Below, one piece after another: positions 1 to 6,140 of a stretch of 11,912 nucleotides of DNA. The first letter of the stretch is position 1, and each line of letters begins with the position of its first letter. Under the pieces are notes generated by a model. It worked only from the letters and a program-made list of their open reading frames with translations. It searched no databases and had not been told where the DNA came from. The stretch is from Acidobacteriota bacterium (GTDB lineage: Bacteria; Acidobacteriota; Terriglobia; Terriglobales; Acidobacteriaceae). The stretch spans positions 1-11,912 of the forward strand of contig JAJXXG010000362.1 of the NCBI GenBank assembly GCA_021781255.1, given 5' to 3'. Position numbers and translations under genes: made by a program.

Positions 1-276
1 GACCGCACACATTCCTACCATCTCGCGTTTCTGCTGATGGCCGTCTCCCCGCTCCTCGCAGCCTTTGTCTGGCTGGCGCTGCCGAAATACCGGTACTCCG
101 CCAATATCGGAGTGTTGATGGTGCCGGCTCCCAGGCAGAGTGGAGGAGGACCACCGCCGGGAGGAGCTCCGCAAGAGGGGGGCGCAAGGAAAGGCGCTGC
201 GGGCACCAACGACGCGAAGGATCCTGCCGCGCCCGGACCGTTGACAACGGCCGCGCGGCCCGCCATCGGCCGCTGA
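1..276 (+). CDS. C-terminal end of a membrane transporter (probably MFS), partial
   Basis: The frame is open from base 1 to a TGA at 274-276, giving 91 residues with no start in the window, so the gene begins upstream. It starts DRTHSYHLAFLLMAVSP and carries one hydrophobic helix (about residues 8-27, ending WLALPKYR), followed by a soluble tail rich in Gly, Pro and Ala. A last helix ending in a short basic stretch is typical of the twelfth or fourteenth helix of major facilitator permeases. The substrate cannot be told from this piece. The Pro/Gly-rich tail of about 60 residues is unusual for MFS and may be low-complexity extension or the product of a frameshift near base 95. The family call is inference from one helix only. 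Confidence 0.45.
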   Translation, partial: DRTHSYHLAFLLMAVSPLLAAFVWLALPKYRYSANIGVLMVPAPRQSGGGPPPGGAPQEGGARKGAAGTNDAKDPAAPGPLTTAARPAIGR

Positions 277-430
277 ACCGAGGCGCTCGGATGAGAGCCC
301 GGGTCCGCACGCGCTTTGCGCCGCTTGTCCGCCGCAAGGTGCGTGCGATCAGCGCACTACCTCCGTGTAGGGCGAGGGGTTCACGATCGCGCTGATCTCA
401 GTCTGCGTATGCCGGCTCGACCGCAGATCC

Positions 431-796
431 TCAAGTAGCGTGGATCAGGCTGAAGGTAAGAACCAGCAGGACGATCAGGCTCACGACCGTATACAAGCGG
501 TCCCGCTCCAGAGCAAAACCAACGATGGCCATGGCTACGCGCGCGACGGGCGTGGCGATCAGCAGCACCAGGCCCATTTGAATCAATCCTTCGCTGTTGA
601 GGCTCGCCGCCAACCGCGCAATGCCGGAAAGCGTGCGGAGTTCCCGCCCGCCGGCGGCGAAGGTGCGATAGTTCACTTGGTCGGAGTGGTGCAGGAAGAG
701 ATAGGAAGCGCCGCCGGCAATCACAACGGCAGCGGCCAGCAGCACTCCAGCCCGCAGAAGCTGCCCGATGATGTTCTCCAATCGGTGGTCATCCAT
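431..796 (-). CDS. DUF1634 family small membrane protein, partner of the TSUP permease
   Basis: This 121-residue protein has three hydrophobic helices: residues about 13-34 (LLRAGVLLAAAVVIAGGASY), about 70-92 and about 100-119. The N-terminus MDDHRLENIIGQLLRAGV and the helix arrangement match the DUF1634 family. Members are commonly encoded next to TauE/SafE permeases, as here: its start is 5 bp after the stop of the upstream permease, so the two are almost certainly cotranscribed. A purine-rich site (GGAAAGGTG) lies about 8 bases before the ATG, inside the end of the permease gene. The function is unknown; an accessory subunit of the permease is an inference from the fixed pairing. No terminator was seen after its stop. 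Confidence 0.85.
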   Translation of the reverse strand: MDDHRLENIIGQLLRAGVLLAAAVVIAGGASYLFLHHSDQVNYRTFAAGGRELRTLSGIARLAASLNSEGLIQMGLVLLIATPVARVAMAIVGFALERDRLYTVVSLIVLLVLTFSLIHAT

Positions 797-801
797 CCCG
801 G

Positions 802-1635
802 TTACACCTTTCCCACTATGCCATTAACGATCATCTCAACCGCGAGAGCCAGAATCACAACTCCGAAGACAGCCCTTAACGTTCGCACCGGAGCATGCAC
901 GAGCACCTTGGCCCCCAACAACGCTCCGCCGAGCACGCCCAGCATCACCGGCATGGCCACTCGCGGGTCGATGTATCCGCGGCTTAGGTAAATGCCGGCG
1001 CTGGCGGCGGCAGTTACGCCGATCATGAAGTTGCTCGTGGTGGTAGAGACTTTGAAGGGGATGCACATGGCGCGGTCCATCGCGATCACCTTGACAGCGC
1101 CGGAGCCGATGCCGAGCAACCCTGAAAGCGTTCCGGCCCCAAACATGAGGCCAAATCCCGTGCGCACGTTCCGCACTCCATATATCTGGCCCTGCAAGGG
1201 ATAGCTTCCGCCCAACCTCAAGCGGCGCCCCAGCGCATCCGACTCGACCGGGGGACCGGCATCCAGGGTCCCTTTGAACAGAGACTGATACGCGGCTTGG
1301 ACCAAGACCAGACCGAAGATGATGGCGAGCGCGTGGGTGCTGATGCGCCCGGTAAGATAAGCACCGAGAATCGCGCCGAGCGTGGTGGCGATTTCAAGGA
1401 ACATGCCGATGCGAATGTTGGAAAACCCCTCGCGCACATAAGCCGCCGCCGCGCCCGAGGAGGTTGCGATGACGGAGACCAACGACGCGCCAATGGCGTA
1501 CTTGATGTCGACGCCGAGCGCGAGCGTGAGCGCAGGCACCACTACGACTCCGCCGCCAAGGCCGGTGAGCGCGCCCAGAAAGCCGGCAATCGTGGAAAGC
1601 GCCCAAACCACGACTGTGAACTCTAATGCTGTCAT
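802..1635 (-). CDS. TSUP (TauE/SafE) family permease
   Basis: An inner-membrane permease of 277 residues with about eight hydrophobic segments in two similar halves, as in the TauE/SafE (TSUP) family. These proteins move sulfite, sulfoacetate, thiosulfate or other small organosulfur anions. The first half has the glycine-rich signature LTGLGGGVVVVPAL after the first helix and GASLVSVIATSSGA. The second half repeats it as LSGLLGIGSGAVKV and KVSTTTSNFMIG. The start is set at the ATG at 1635 (MTALEFTVVVWAL) because the family begins directly with a helix and a GAGGAA site lies 12 bases upstream. A further in-frame ATG at 1731 would add 32 non-family residues. It forms an operon with the DUF1634 gene 5 bp downstream. 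The substrate is not determined. Confidence 0.88.
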   Translation of the reverse strand: MTALEFTVVVWALSTIAGFLGALTGLGGGVVVVPALTLALGVDIKYAIGASLVSVIATSSGAAAAYVREGFSNIRIGMFLEIATTLGAILGAYLTGRISTHALAIIFGLVLVQAAYQSLFKGTLDAGPPVESDALGRRLRLGGSYPLQGQIYGVRNVRTGFGLMFGAGTLSGLLGIGSGAVKVIAMDRAMCIPFKVSTTTSNFMIGVTAAASAGIYLSRGYIDPRVAMPVMLGVLGGALLGAKVLVHAPVRTLRAVFGVVILALAVEMIVNGIVGKV

Positions 1636-1750
1636 CGCGTGAAAAGGGTTCCTCACAACCATTCCCGCAAGATGCCAAGCGGGCCGCGACCGAGAAAATA
1701 CACAAGATTGAAGCCGGATCGCGCAGCGCACAAAGCGCCATGACTTAAGT

Positions 1751-1907
1751 TTACTGGACTGTAATCACAACCTTTCCCACCTGCTGGTTCTATTCCAGGT
1801 AACGATAAGCATCGACCGTCTGTACTAGGGCCTGTTCACACTCCTGACGCGGTGGCGCTGGGAGTGTGAACAGGCCCCAGGGGGAAAGTTTTGGCGAGTT
1901 TGGGCAT
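1751..1907 (-). pseudogene. Gutted alcohol dehydrogenase/quinone reductase-like gene: two ends with the middle replaced by a hairpin
   Basis: Reading the - strand, bases 1825-1751 encode VQTVDAYRYLE, then an in-frame TAG (1790-1792), then NQQVGKVVITVQ and a stop. That is a recognisable C-terminus of the zinc-dependent alcohol dehydrogenase/quinone oxidoreductase family, which often ends like HRYMESNQQ.GKIVVTV. At the other side, bases 1907-1878 begin MPKLAKTFPL behind a good ribosome binding site (AGGTGA, 5 bases before the ATG), so a real gene start is present. Between them, where about 300 codons should lie, there is only a 50-bp perfect inverted repeat (1828-1877). The C-terminal match is good; assigning the N-terminal piece to the same gene is inference from position and orientation. 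It lies about 75 bp downstream of pruA, on the same strand. Confidence 0.6.
1828..1877. repeat. Perfect 17-bp inverted repeat with a 16-base loop, inside a broken gene
   Basis: Left arm GGGCCTGTTCACACTCC (1828-1844) and right arm GGAGTGTGAACAGGCCC (1861-1877) are exact reverse complements around a 16-base spacer. The unit sits exactly at the junction between the two remnants of the disrupted dehydrogenase gene. GGGCCTG-type ends resemble transposon terminal inverted repeats, so this may be a miniature or internally deleted insertion element. It could also act as a terminator for pruA transcripts, although no T-run follows. No clear target-site duplication is visible on its flanks. Confidence 0.85.
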
Positions 1908-1981
1908 TTGATTCACCTCGCCCGGGATTGGATTGATTCTGGCTGCGTAAAGATACAGCGCAAAAGCCCTGGACGGCGCCG

Positions 1982-3574
1982 CTAGAGCTTTTCGGCGACA
2001 CTCTTGGCCTGGGTAAAGAGGTAGAGGTAATCGGGCCCGCCGGCTTTGGAGTCTGTCCCGCTCATGTTGAATCCGCCAAAGGGGTGGGCTCCAACCATGG
2101 CGCCCGTGCACTTGCGATTGAAGTAGAGATTGCCAACATGAAAGGCGCTGCGCGCGGCAGCCTTTTTTTGAGGATCGATGCTGTAAAGGGAGCCGGTGAG
2201 ACCGTACTGCGTGTTGTTCGCTATGCGCAGGCCCTCGTCAAAGCTTGCCACTTTAATGAGAGCCAGCACCGGCCCGAAGATCTCCTCCTGCGCGACCACT
2301 GCGTGGGGCGAGACTTCGGAGAAGATTGTCGGTTCAATGAAAAAGCCGCCCTCTCGAGTGGCGGGAGCGGCTCCGCCCGCAACCAGCTTGCCCTCCTTCT
2401 TGCCGGTTTCGATGTAGCCCAGGATGGAGTTGAACGACGCCCGATTAACGACCGGGCCTATATTGTGATTGGCCGCCGGATCGCCCACGGTCAGAGAGGC
2501 GACGCGCTCGCGCAGCCGCTCGACAAAGACGTCGTAGACGGGAGCTTCAAGAATGGCGCGGGAGCAGGCCGAGCACTTTTGTCCGCTGAAGCCGAAGGCC
2601 GACGCGACGACGCCCTCGATGGCGGCGTCGAGATCCGCATCCGCGCAAACCAGAATCGAGTCTTTGCCGCCCATTTCGAGAATGGTGCGCTTGAGCCAGA
2701 TCTGGCCGGGCTTCATCTGCGCGGCACGCTCGTGAATCTCGAGACCCACGGCCCTGGAGCCGGTGAAGGCAATGAAGCGGGTCTTCGGATGCTCGACGAT
2801 CGCATTGCCGAACGACGCGCCGGAACCGGGGCAGAAGTTCACCACGCCGTCGGGCATTCCTGCCTCTTCGAGCACCTCGACAAATCTGGCGGCGATGGTC
2901 GGGGCGTCGCTCGATGGCTTGAGGATCACGGTGTTGCCGGTGACGATGGCGGCCGACGTCATGCCCGCCATGATGGCGAAGGGAAAGTTCCACGGCGAAA
3001 TGACGGCACCCACGCCAAGCGGAATGTAGTGCAGTTCGTTGCGCTCGCCGGGATACTGAATGGGAGTGGTGGCCGCAGCCAGACGCAGCGCTTCGCGGGC
3101 ATAAAACTCGAGGAAATCAATGGTCTCGCCCACGTCAGCGTCGGCCTCGGCCCAGTTTTTGCCCACCTCATAGGTAAGCCATGCCATGAACTCAAATTTG
3201 CGCTTGCGGATGGTCTCGGCCGCGCCGAGGAGGAGCGACGTTCGTTCTTCGATTGACCTTTTGCTCCAGGAATCGAAGGCGTGAAGGGCCGCGGACATTG
3301 CGGTTTCAACCTGGGCGGCGCCGGCCTGCTGATGCACCCCGACCAACTGCTCCGGCCGCGCCGGATTGAAGGAGCGAATCTTGTCTTGAGTTTTCAGGCG
3401 CTTGCCGCCGACGATCAGGCTGTACTCGGAGCCAAGATGCGCGGCGACGTGATCGAGCGCGCGGCGCATGGAGTGAGCATTCTCGGCATTGCTGAAATCG
3501 GTAAAAGGCTCATTGGCAAACACGCCCCGCGGTGTGCGCGGTTGAATCGAGGAAGAAACGCCGGTGATGACCAT
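1982..3574 (-). CDS. pruA: L-glutamate gamma-semialdehyde (1-pyrroline-5-carboxylate) dehydrogenase, monofunctional
   Basis: This cytoplasmic enzyme oxidises L-glutamate-gamma-semialdehyde (in equilibrium with 1-pyrroline-5-carboxylate) to glutamate with NAD+, the last step of proline and arginine/ornithine breakdown. The 530-residue protein has the full aldehyde dehydrogenase fold. The RocA/PruA-type N-terminus FANEPFTDFSNAEN is at residues 19-32 and VISPWNFP at 191-198. LKPS (218-221) lies in the NAD site and TGS at 271-273. The general base Glu is in LEMGGKD (E300), the nucleophile Cys in FSGQKCSACSR (C334), and EEIFGPVL is at 430-437. Nothing catalytic is missing. There is no proline dehydrogenase domain, so it is the stand-alone type, and no putA/prodh partner is in the window. 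The ATG at 3574 has no clear Shine-Dalgarno. A TAAACT box 9 bases before it hints at a very short leader, and a GTG at about codon 18 is an alternative start. Confidence 0.93.
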   Translation of the reverse strand: MVITGVSSSIQPRTPRGVFANEPFTDFSNAENAHSMRRALDHVAAHLGSEYSLIVGGKRLKTQDKIRSFNPARPEQLVGVHQQAGAAQVETAMSAALHAFDSWSKRSIEERTSLLLGAAETIRKRKFEFMAWLTYEVGKNWAEADADVGETIDFLEFYAREALRLAAATTPIQYPGERNELHYIPLGVGAVISPWNFPFAIMAGMTSAAIVTGNTVILKPSSDAPTIAARFVEVLEEAGMPDGVVNFCPGSGASFGNAIVEHPKTRFIAFTGSRAVGLEIHERAAQMKPGQIWLKRTILEMGGKDSILVCADADLDAAIEGVVASAFGFSGQKCSACSRAILEAPVYDVFVERLRERVASLTVGDPAANHNIGPVVNRASFNSILGYIETGKKEGKLVAGGAAPATREGGFFIEPTIFSEVSPHAVVAQEEIFGPVLALIKVASFDEGLRIANNTQYGLTGSLYSIDPQKKAAARSAFHVGNLYFNRKCTGAMVGAHPFGGFNMSGTDSKAGGPDYLYLFTQAKSVAEKL

Positions 3575-3705
3575 GACGGGACTAGTTTAGTTCATGTGCA
3601 GGGGGTCCACGACCGGCAAAAATTGACGCGAGGAGTGGCGGCCCGGTGCGCTTTCCGGCACCAAGGCAGATCATCGGGGTTTGCGCCGGAGGGCGAGTTC
3701 TGTCG

Positions 3706-3734
3706 TTGACTCGACGCCTATTTTCCAGTATTCT
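3706..3734 (+). promoter_or_regulatory. Sigma-70-like promoter for the rplM leader
   Basis: A -35 box TTGACT (3706-3711, 5/6 match to TTGACA) and a -10 box TATTCT (3729-3734, 4/6 match to TATAAT) are separated by exactly 17 bases. Transcription would start near 3741, more than 300 bases before the rplM ATG. This is the best promoter-like sequence in the pruA-rplM gap. Another unseen promoter nearer rplM cannot be excluded. Confidence 0.65.
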
Positions 3735-3740
3735 AAAGTC

Positions 3741-4039
3741 CTTGCGCGGTGTTGCGCCTGAGGTCAGTGTGTCTTCACCCGGACCAGTCTGGTAGAGGCC
3801 CTCCATGAGCTCTACTGGAACAGGCCGTCGGCGGCCGGACTCGGAAAAGCGTCCGGTAGAGCCAAAGCCCCTGTTGGGCTAACCCCCGCAGATCCTCACC
3901 CGAACTGGTTTGTTTGGCAGTGGGTAGAATTTCAGGCCCGTGAGCGTTTTGCGCGGGCAAATGTGTTTTGCGCAGGCGCTTTTGGGGCGTAGTTGCCTTG
4001 GCAGCCGGCGGTTTTGCCGACCGGCGCCAAGCGTTTTTT
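3741..4039 (+). ncRNA. Structured leader of rplM, or a separate small RNA ending at a terminator
   Basis: This roughly 300-base interval has a promoter at its start and an intrinsic-terminator-like hairpin at its end, and no convincing protein in any frame. Visible stems are CCGGA/TCTGG with a 4-base loop (3779-3792), CCGGAC/GTCCGG around a 10-base loop (3835-3856), AGCCC/GGGCT (3867-3880) and AACAGG/CCTGTT (3819-3824 with 3870-3875). The motif GGTAGAG occurs twice (3791-3797 and 3855-3861), with the complementary GCTCTAC (3809-3815) between them. I compared it by eye with RNase P, tmRNA, SRP and 6S RNA signatures and saw no match. L13 leaders that regulate rplM-rpsI are known in Firmicutes; whether this is an analogous leader is inference. 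Confidence 0.42.
3997..4039 (+). terminator. Intrinsic-terminator-like hairpin (attenuator?) 15 bases before the rplM start
   Basis: CTTGGC (3997-4002), GCCGG (4004-4008) and CGG (4009-4011) pair with CCG (4017-4019), CCGGC (4021-4025) and GCCAAG (4026-4031). The stem has 14 pairs with one unpaired A on each side and a TTTTG loop. Two bases later there is a run of six T (4034-4039). This is the shape of a rho-independent terminator, yet it lies between the promoter and the first gene of the ribosomal operon. Confidence 0.62.
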
Positions 4040-4054
4040 GAGGGTAGAAGAGAG

Positions 4055-4486
4055 ATGTCGACCTTTGTTCCGAGCGGCAAGGACATTAACCGCAAATGGT
4101 ATGTGGTGGATGCCAGCGGCCAGACGCTGGGCCGGCTGGCCACCAAAGCTGCCAGTGTCCTGAGCGGCAAGTTGAACCCGCAGTATGTGCCCTACATCGA
4201 TATGGGCGACCACGTGATCGTCATTAACGCCGAGAAAGTGCGCCTGACCGGCCTCAAGGCCCAGAGCAAGCTCTATCGCCGCTATACCGGCTTTCCCGGC
4301 GGCCTGCGCGAGGAGTCGTTCACACGCCTGCTCAGCCGCAAGCCCGAAAAGATTCTCGAGGAAGCCATCAAGGGCATGCTGCCCAAGACCAAGATGGGCC
4401 GCGCCATGGGATCCAAGTTAAAGGTGTATCGCGGCGACAAGCACCCCCACCAGGCGCAACAGCCGGTGGAATTGAAGATTGCGTAA
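4055..4486 (+). CDS. rplM: 50S ribosomal protein L13
   Basis: A large-subunit ribosomal protein, one of the early-assembling proteins that bind 23S rRNA. The 143-residue length is standard for bacterial L13. Clear family segments are [17 protein letters not shown] near the N-terminus, [20 protein letters not shown] in the middle, then the [15 protein letters not shown] segment and the C-terminal [17 protein letters not shown]. The start is the ATG at 4055 ([15 protein letters not shown]), where the family begins. The same frame is open further upstream to a TTG at 3968, but that stretch is leader sequence with a terminator-like hairpin. A purine-rich AGAAGAGAG precedes the ATG. It is followed after 40 bp by rpsI, the usual L13-S9 pair. 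Confidence 0.97.
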   Translation: MSTFVPSGKDINRKWYVVDASGQTLGRLATKAASVLSGKLNPQYVPYIDMGDHVIVINAEKVRLTGLKAQSKLYRRYTGFPGGLREESFTRLLSRKPEKILEEAIKGMLPKTKMGRAMGSKLKVYRGDKHPHQAQQPVELKIA

Positions 4487-4526
4487 AAGCAGCTATTAGC
4501 TGCTAGAAGCTAGGAGCTAACAAGGA
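4487..4526 (+). repeat. AGCT-type short repeats between rplM and rpsI, carrying the rpsI ribosome binding site
   Basis: The 40-base gap is made of repeated AGCT cores: GCAGCTATTAGCTGC (a 6-bp inverted repeat with a 3-base loop), followed by TAGAAGCTAGGAGCTAA. The last unit contains AGGAG (4512-4516), 10 bases before the rpsI ATG. That makes it the likely Shine-Dalgarno; AAGGA next to the ATG is too close to work well. Confidence 0.7.
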
Positions 4527-4925
4527 ATGGCAGAAGATCAGGTTCAGTATTACGGGACGGGGCGGCGCAAGGCAGCGATCGCGCGCGTTTTTCTGCGTCC
4601 CGGCAGCGGCGAGTGGAAGGTGAACGGCAAGAAATTCGACGAGCACTTCGTCACCGAGCAGCAGCGCGTGGCAGCCAAGCGCACGCTAGTTGTGGCCGAT
4701 CTGGCTGCGAGCTTCGATGTCGTGACCACCGTGAGCGGCGGCGGCGTGGCCGCGCAGGCTGATGCCGTGAAGATGGGCGTAGCCCGAGCATTGATCGAGT
4801 TCAACCCCGAGCTGCGCAAAACCCTCAAGGCCGAAGGCCTCCTGACCCGCGACGCGCGCGTCAAGGAGCGCAAGAAGTACGGCCAGAAGGGCGCGCGCAA
4901 GCGGTTCCAGTTCAGCAAGCGCTAA
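4527..4925 (+). CDS. rpsI: 30S ribosomal protein S9
   Basis: A small-subunit head protein whose C-terminal tail reaches the P-site tRNA. The 132 residues match the usual length. The N-terminal [19 protein letters not shown] and [10 protein letters not shown] are the family signature, and [27 protein letters not shown] is the conserved core. The tail ends [11 protein letters not shown], with the invariant terminal Lys-Arg that contacts tRNA. The start is the ATG at 4527. Translation is probably coupled to rplM through the 40-bp gap. Confidence 0.97.
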   Translation: MAEDQVQYYGTGRRKAAIARVFLRPGSGEWKVNGKKFDEHFVTEQQRVAAKRTLVVADLAASFDVVTTVSGGGVAAQADAVKMGVARALIEFNPELRKTLKAEGLLTRDARVKERKKYGQKGARKRFQFSKR

Positions 4926-4949
4926 CGCGCTTGCAGTTCGCAGTTCCTG

Positions 4950-4991
4950 GTTCGCAGTTCACAGTGGATCGTGTTGCTGTGAACTACGAAC
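4950..4991. repeat. Imperfect 15-bp inverted repeat with GTTCGCAGTTC core, before rpsB
   Basis: GTTCGCAGTTCACAG (4950-4964) and CTGTGAACTACGAAC (4977-4991) are reverse complements except at one base, around a 12-base loop. Just upstream, GCAGTTCGCAGTTC repeats the same words directly, so the whole 4932-4997 stretch is built from CAGTTC units and their complements. No T-run follows, so it is not a clear terminator. It may be a mobile or slipped intergenic repeat that the rpsI-rpsB transcript carries as a hairpin. Confidence 0.75.
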
Positions 4992-5020
4992 TGTGAATTG
5001 ACACCTTGTTTCACAAATCT

Positions 5021-5066
5021 CCCCGCAAGGGGATAAATCCGGACCACACGAACGATTTGCCCGGAT
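5021..5066 (+). promoter_or_regulatory. Stem-loops in the gap upstream of rpsB (possible S2 leader)
   Basis: CCCC-GCAA-GGGG (5021-5032) is a 4-bp stem closed by a GNRA tetraloop. It is followed by ATCCGG (5037-5042) pairing with CCGGAT (5061-5066), then 21 bases to the start codon. If transcripts from the rplM side read through, both stems are in the mRNA. A weak promoter is an alternative: TTCACA at 5010-5015 and GATAAA at 5032-5037, spacing 16. S2-dependent leaders occur in other phyla; this one has not been matched to any. Confidence 0.3.
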
Positions 5067-5087
5067 GCAGTCCACAAAGGAGGACAT

Positions 5088-5957
5088 TTGGCAACCATCA
5101 CTATGAAAGAACTGCTCGAAGCGGGTGTTCACTTCGGGCATCAGACCAAGCGCTGGAACCCCAAGATGAAGGAATACATCTTCGGCGAGCGCAACGGAAT
5201 CTACATCATCGACCTGCAAAAGACGCTCAAGCTCTTCAAGGATGCGTCCAAATTCGTCACTGATCTATGCGCAAGCGGCAAGACGATCCTCTTTGTGGGC
5301 ACCAAGCGCCAGGCGCAGGATGCCATCGCCGAAGAAGCAACGCGCGCTGCCATGCCCTACATCAACCAGCGCTGGCTGGGCGGATTGCTCACCAACTGGG
5401 TTACGGTGCAGAAGTCGGTCAAGCGCCTGCAGGAGCTGGATGAGATGGCCACCGATGGCCGCTACGACCTGCTCACCAAGAAGGAAGTTATTCGCCTGGA
5501 GCGGGAGCGCAAGCACCTGCAGGCCAACCTGGCGGGCATCAAGAATATGAAGCGGCTGCCCGATGCGCTATTCATCGTCGACTCGAACAATGAGGCCATC
5601 GCCGTGAAGGAAGCGCGTAAGCTGGGGATTCCAGTCGTTGCGGTGGTTGACACCAATTGCGATCCGACCGTGGTCGACTATGTGATTCCCGGCAACGACG
5701 ACGCGCTGCGCGCCATTCGCCTCTTCACTTCGAAGGTTGCCGACTCGGCCGCAGAGGGCGTAAATCTGCTGGGCGACAAGACCTTCCAGGAAGAAACGCC
5801 GGAGCCGATCGGTGAGCAGAGCGGCGAGATCTCGGCCGAGGCCTCGTCAGGCGATGACGTCGATCTGGAAGCTGTTTTGGGCGGAGGCATCCGCAAGGCG
5901 CCCGCGGCGGTTGCGGCCCTTCTGGAAGAAGCCGAAGTTGCCGAAGGCGGCGTTTAA
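5088..5957 (+). CDS. rpsB: 30S ribosomal protein S2
   Basis: A small-subunit protein, assembled late, that sits at the head-body junction and is often encoded next to tsf. The start is a TTG at 5088, with AAAGGAGGA ending 3 bases before it; the product begins [19 protein letters not shown], exactly where the family starts. The ATG five codons later (5103) would cut conserved residues. Conserved blocks include [46 protein letters not shown] and the C-terminal [11 protein letters not shown] and [13 protein letters not shown]. At 289 residues it is longer than the about 240 of E. coli. The extra is an acidic, low-complexity tail after DKTFQEE, common in several phyla. A repeat element begins 6 bases after its stop. 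Confidence 0.97.
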   Translation: MATITMKELLEAGVHFGHQTKRWNPKMKEYIFGERNGIYIIDLQKTLKLFKDASKFVTDLCASGKTILFVGTKRQAQDAIAEEATRAAMPYINQRWLGGLLTNWVTVQKSVKRLQELDEMATDGRYDLLTKKEVIRLERERKHLQANLAGIKNMKRLPDALFIVDSNNEAIAVKEARKLGIPVVAVVDTNCDPTVVDYVIPGNDDALRAIRLFTSKVADSAAEGVNLLGDKTFQEETPEPIGEQSGEISAEASSGDDVDLEAVLGGGIRKAPAAVAALLEEAEVAEGGV

Positions 5958-5963
5958 GTTACG

Positions 5964-6073
5964 GCAAAACCAGAGTAAGAGTGCCCTGTTGAGTTTTCTC
6001 GAAGGTCGCTGCTCCCTGATGGTCGCATCGACGTTGCATTTCCGGCTACGGGATACAGCTACTCTGGTTTTGC
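5964..6073 (+). repeat. 110-bp inverted-repeat element, copy A
   Basis: Ends GCAAAACCAGAGTA (5964-5977) and TACTCTGGTTTTGC (6060-6073) are perfect 14-bp reverse complements. Inside, AAGAGTGCCCT after the left arm, GAAGG at 6001-6005, GACGTTGC with TTTCCGG, and GGGATACAG before the right arm are shared, with small differences, with a second element at 9307-9418. The interior is otherwise diverged. The element starts 6 bases after the rpsB stop, so rpsB mRNA would carry it as a 3' stem. No transposase or target duplication is visible. Confidence 0.85.
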
Positions 6074-6107
6074 GATAGTTCGCGCGAGTCCATGCGCAGA
6101 TCGAGTT

Positions 6108-6140
6108 AAGCGTGGCCTCTGGGTAGAGACCACGCTTTTC
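6108..6140 (+). terminator. Intrinsic terminator between rpsB and tsf
   Basis: AAGCGTGG (6108-6115) pairs with CCACGCTT (6130-6137), and inside it CTCT (6117-6120) pairs with AGAG (6125-6128) around GGGT. The stem runs directly into TTTTCTTAT. This is a convincing rho-independent terminator, so tsf is probably transcribed from its own promoter or by read-through. I could not pick a convincing tsf promoter in 6141-6230; a GCCGG/CCGGC hairpin lies at 6145-6161. Confidence 0.75.

Noticed and set aside
1636..1731. Longer permease starting at the ATG at 1731
   Set aside because: The added residues are Arg/Cys-rich and not membrane-like; the family begins at MTALEF with a better ribosome binding site.
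2084..3256. Long + strand open frame of 390 codons
   Set aside because: It is the antisense shadow of pruA, which has all aldehyde dehydrogenase motifs; the + strand product has no recognisable fold.
3741..4039. Housekeeping RNA (RNase P, tmRNA, SRP or 6S) upstream of rplM
   Set aside because: None of the conserved core words of these RNAs (such as the RNase P GAGGAAAGTCCGGGC block) could be found.
3968..4054. N-terminal extension of L13 from an upstream TTG
   Set aside because: The extra 29 residues match nothing in the family and overlap the terminator-like hairpin; the family starts at the ATG at 4055.
4998..5026. Perfect -35 box TTGACA before rpsB as a strong promoter
   Set aside because: At 16-18 bases downstream there is only CCCCGC, with no usable -10.
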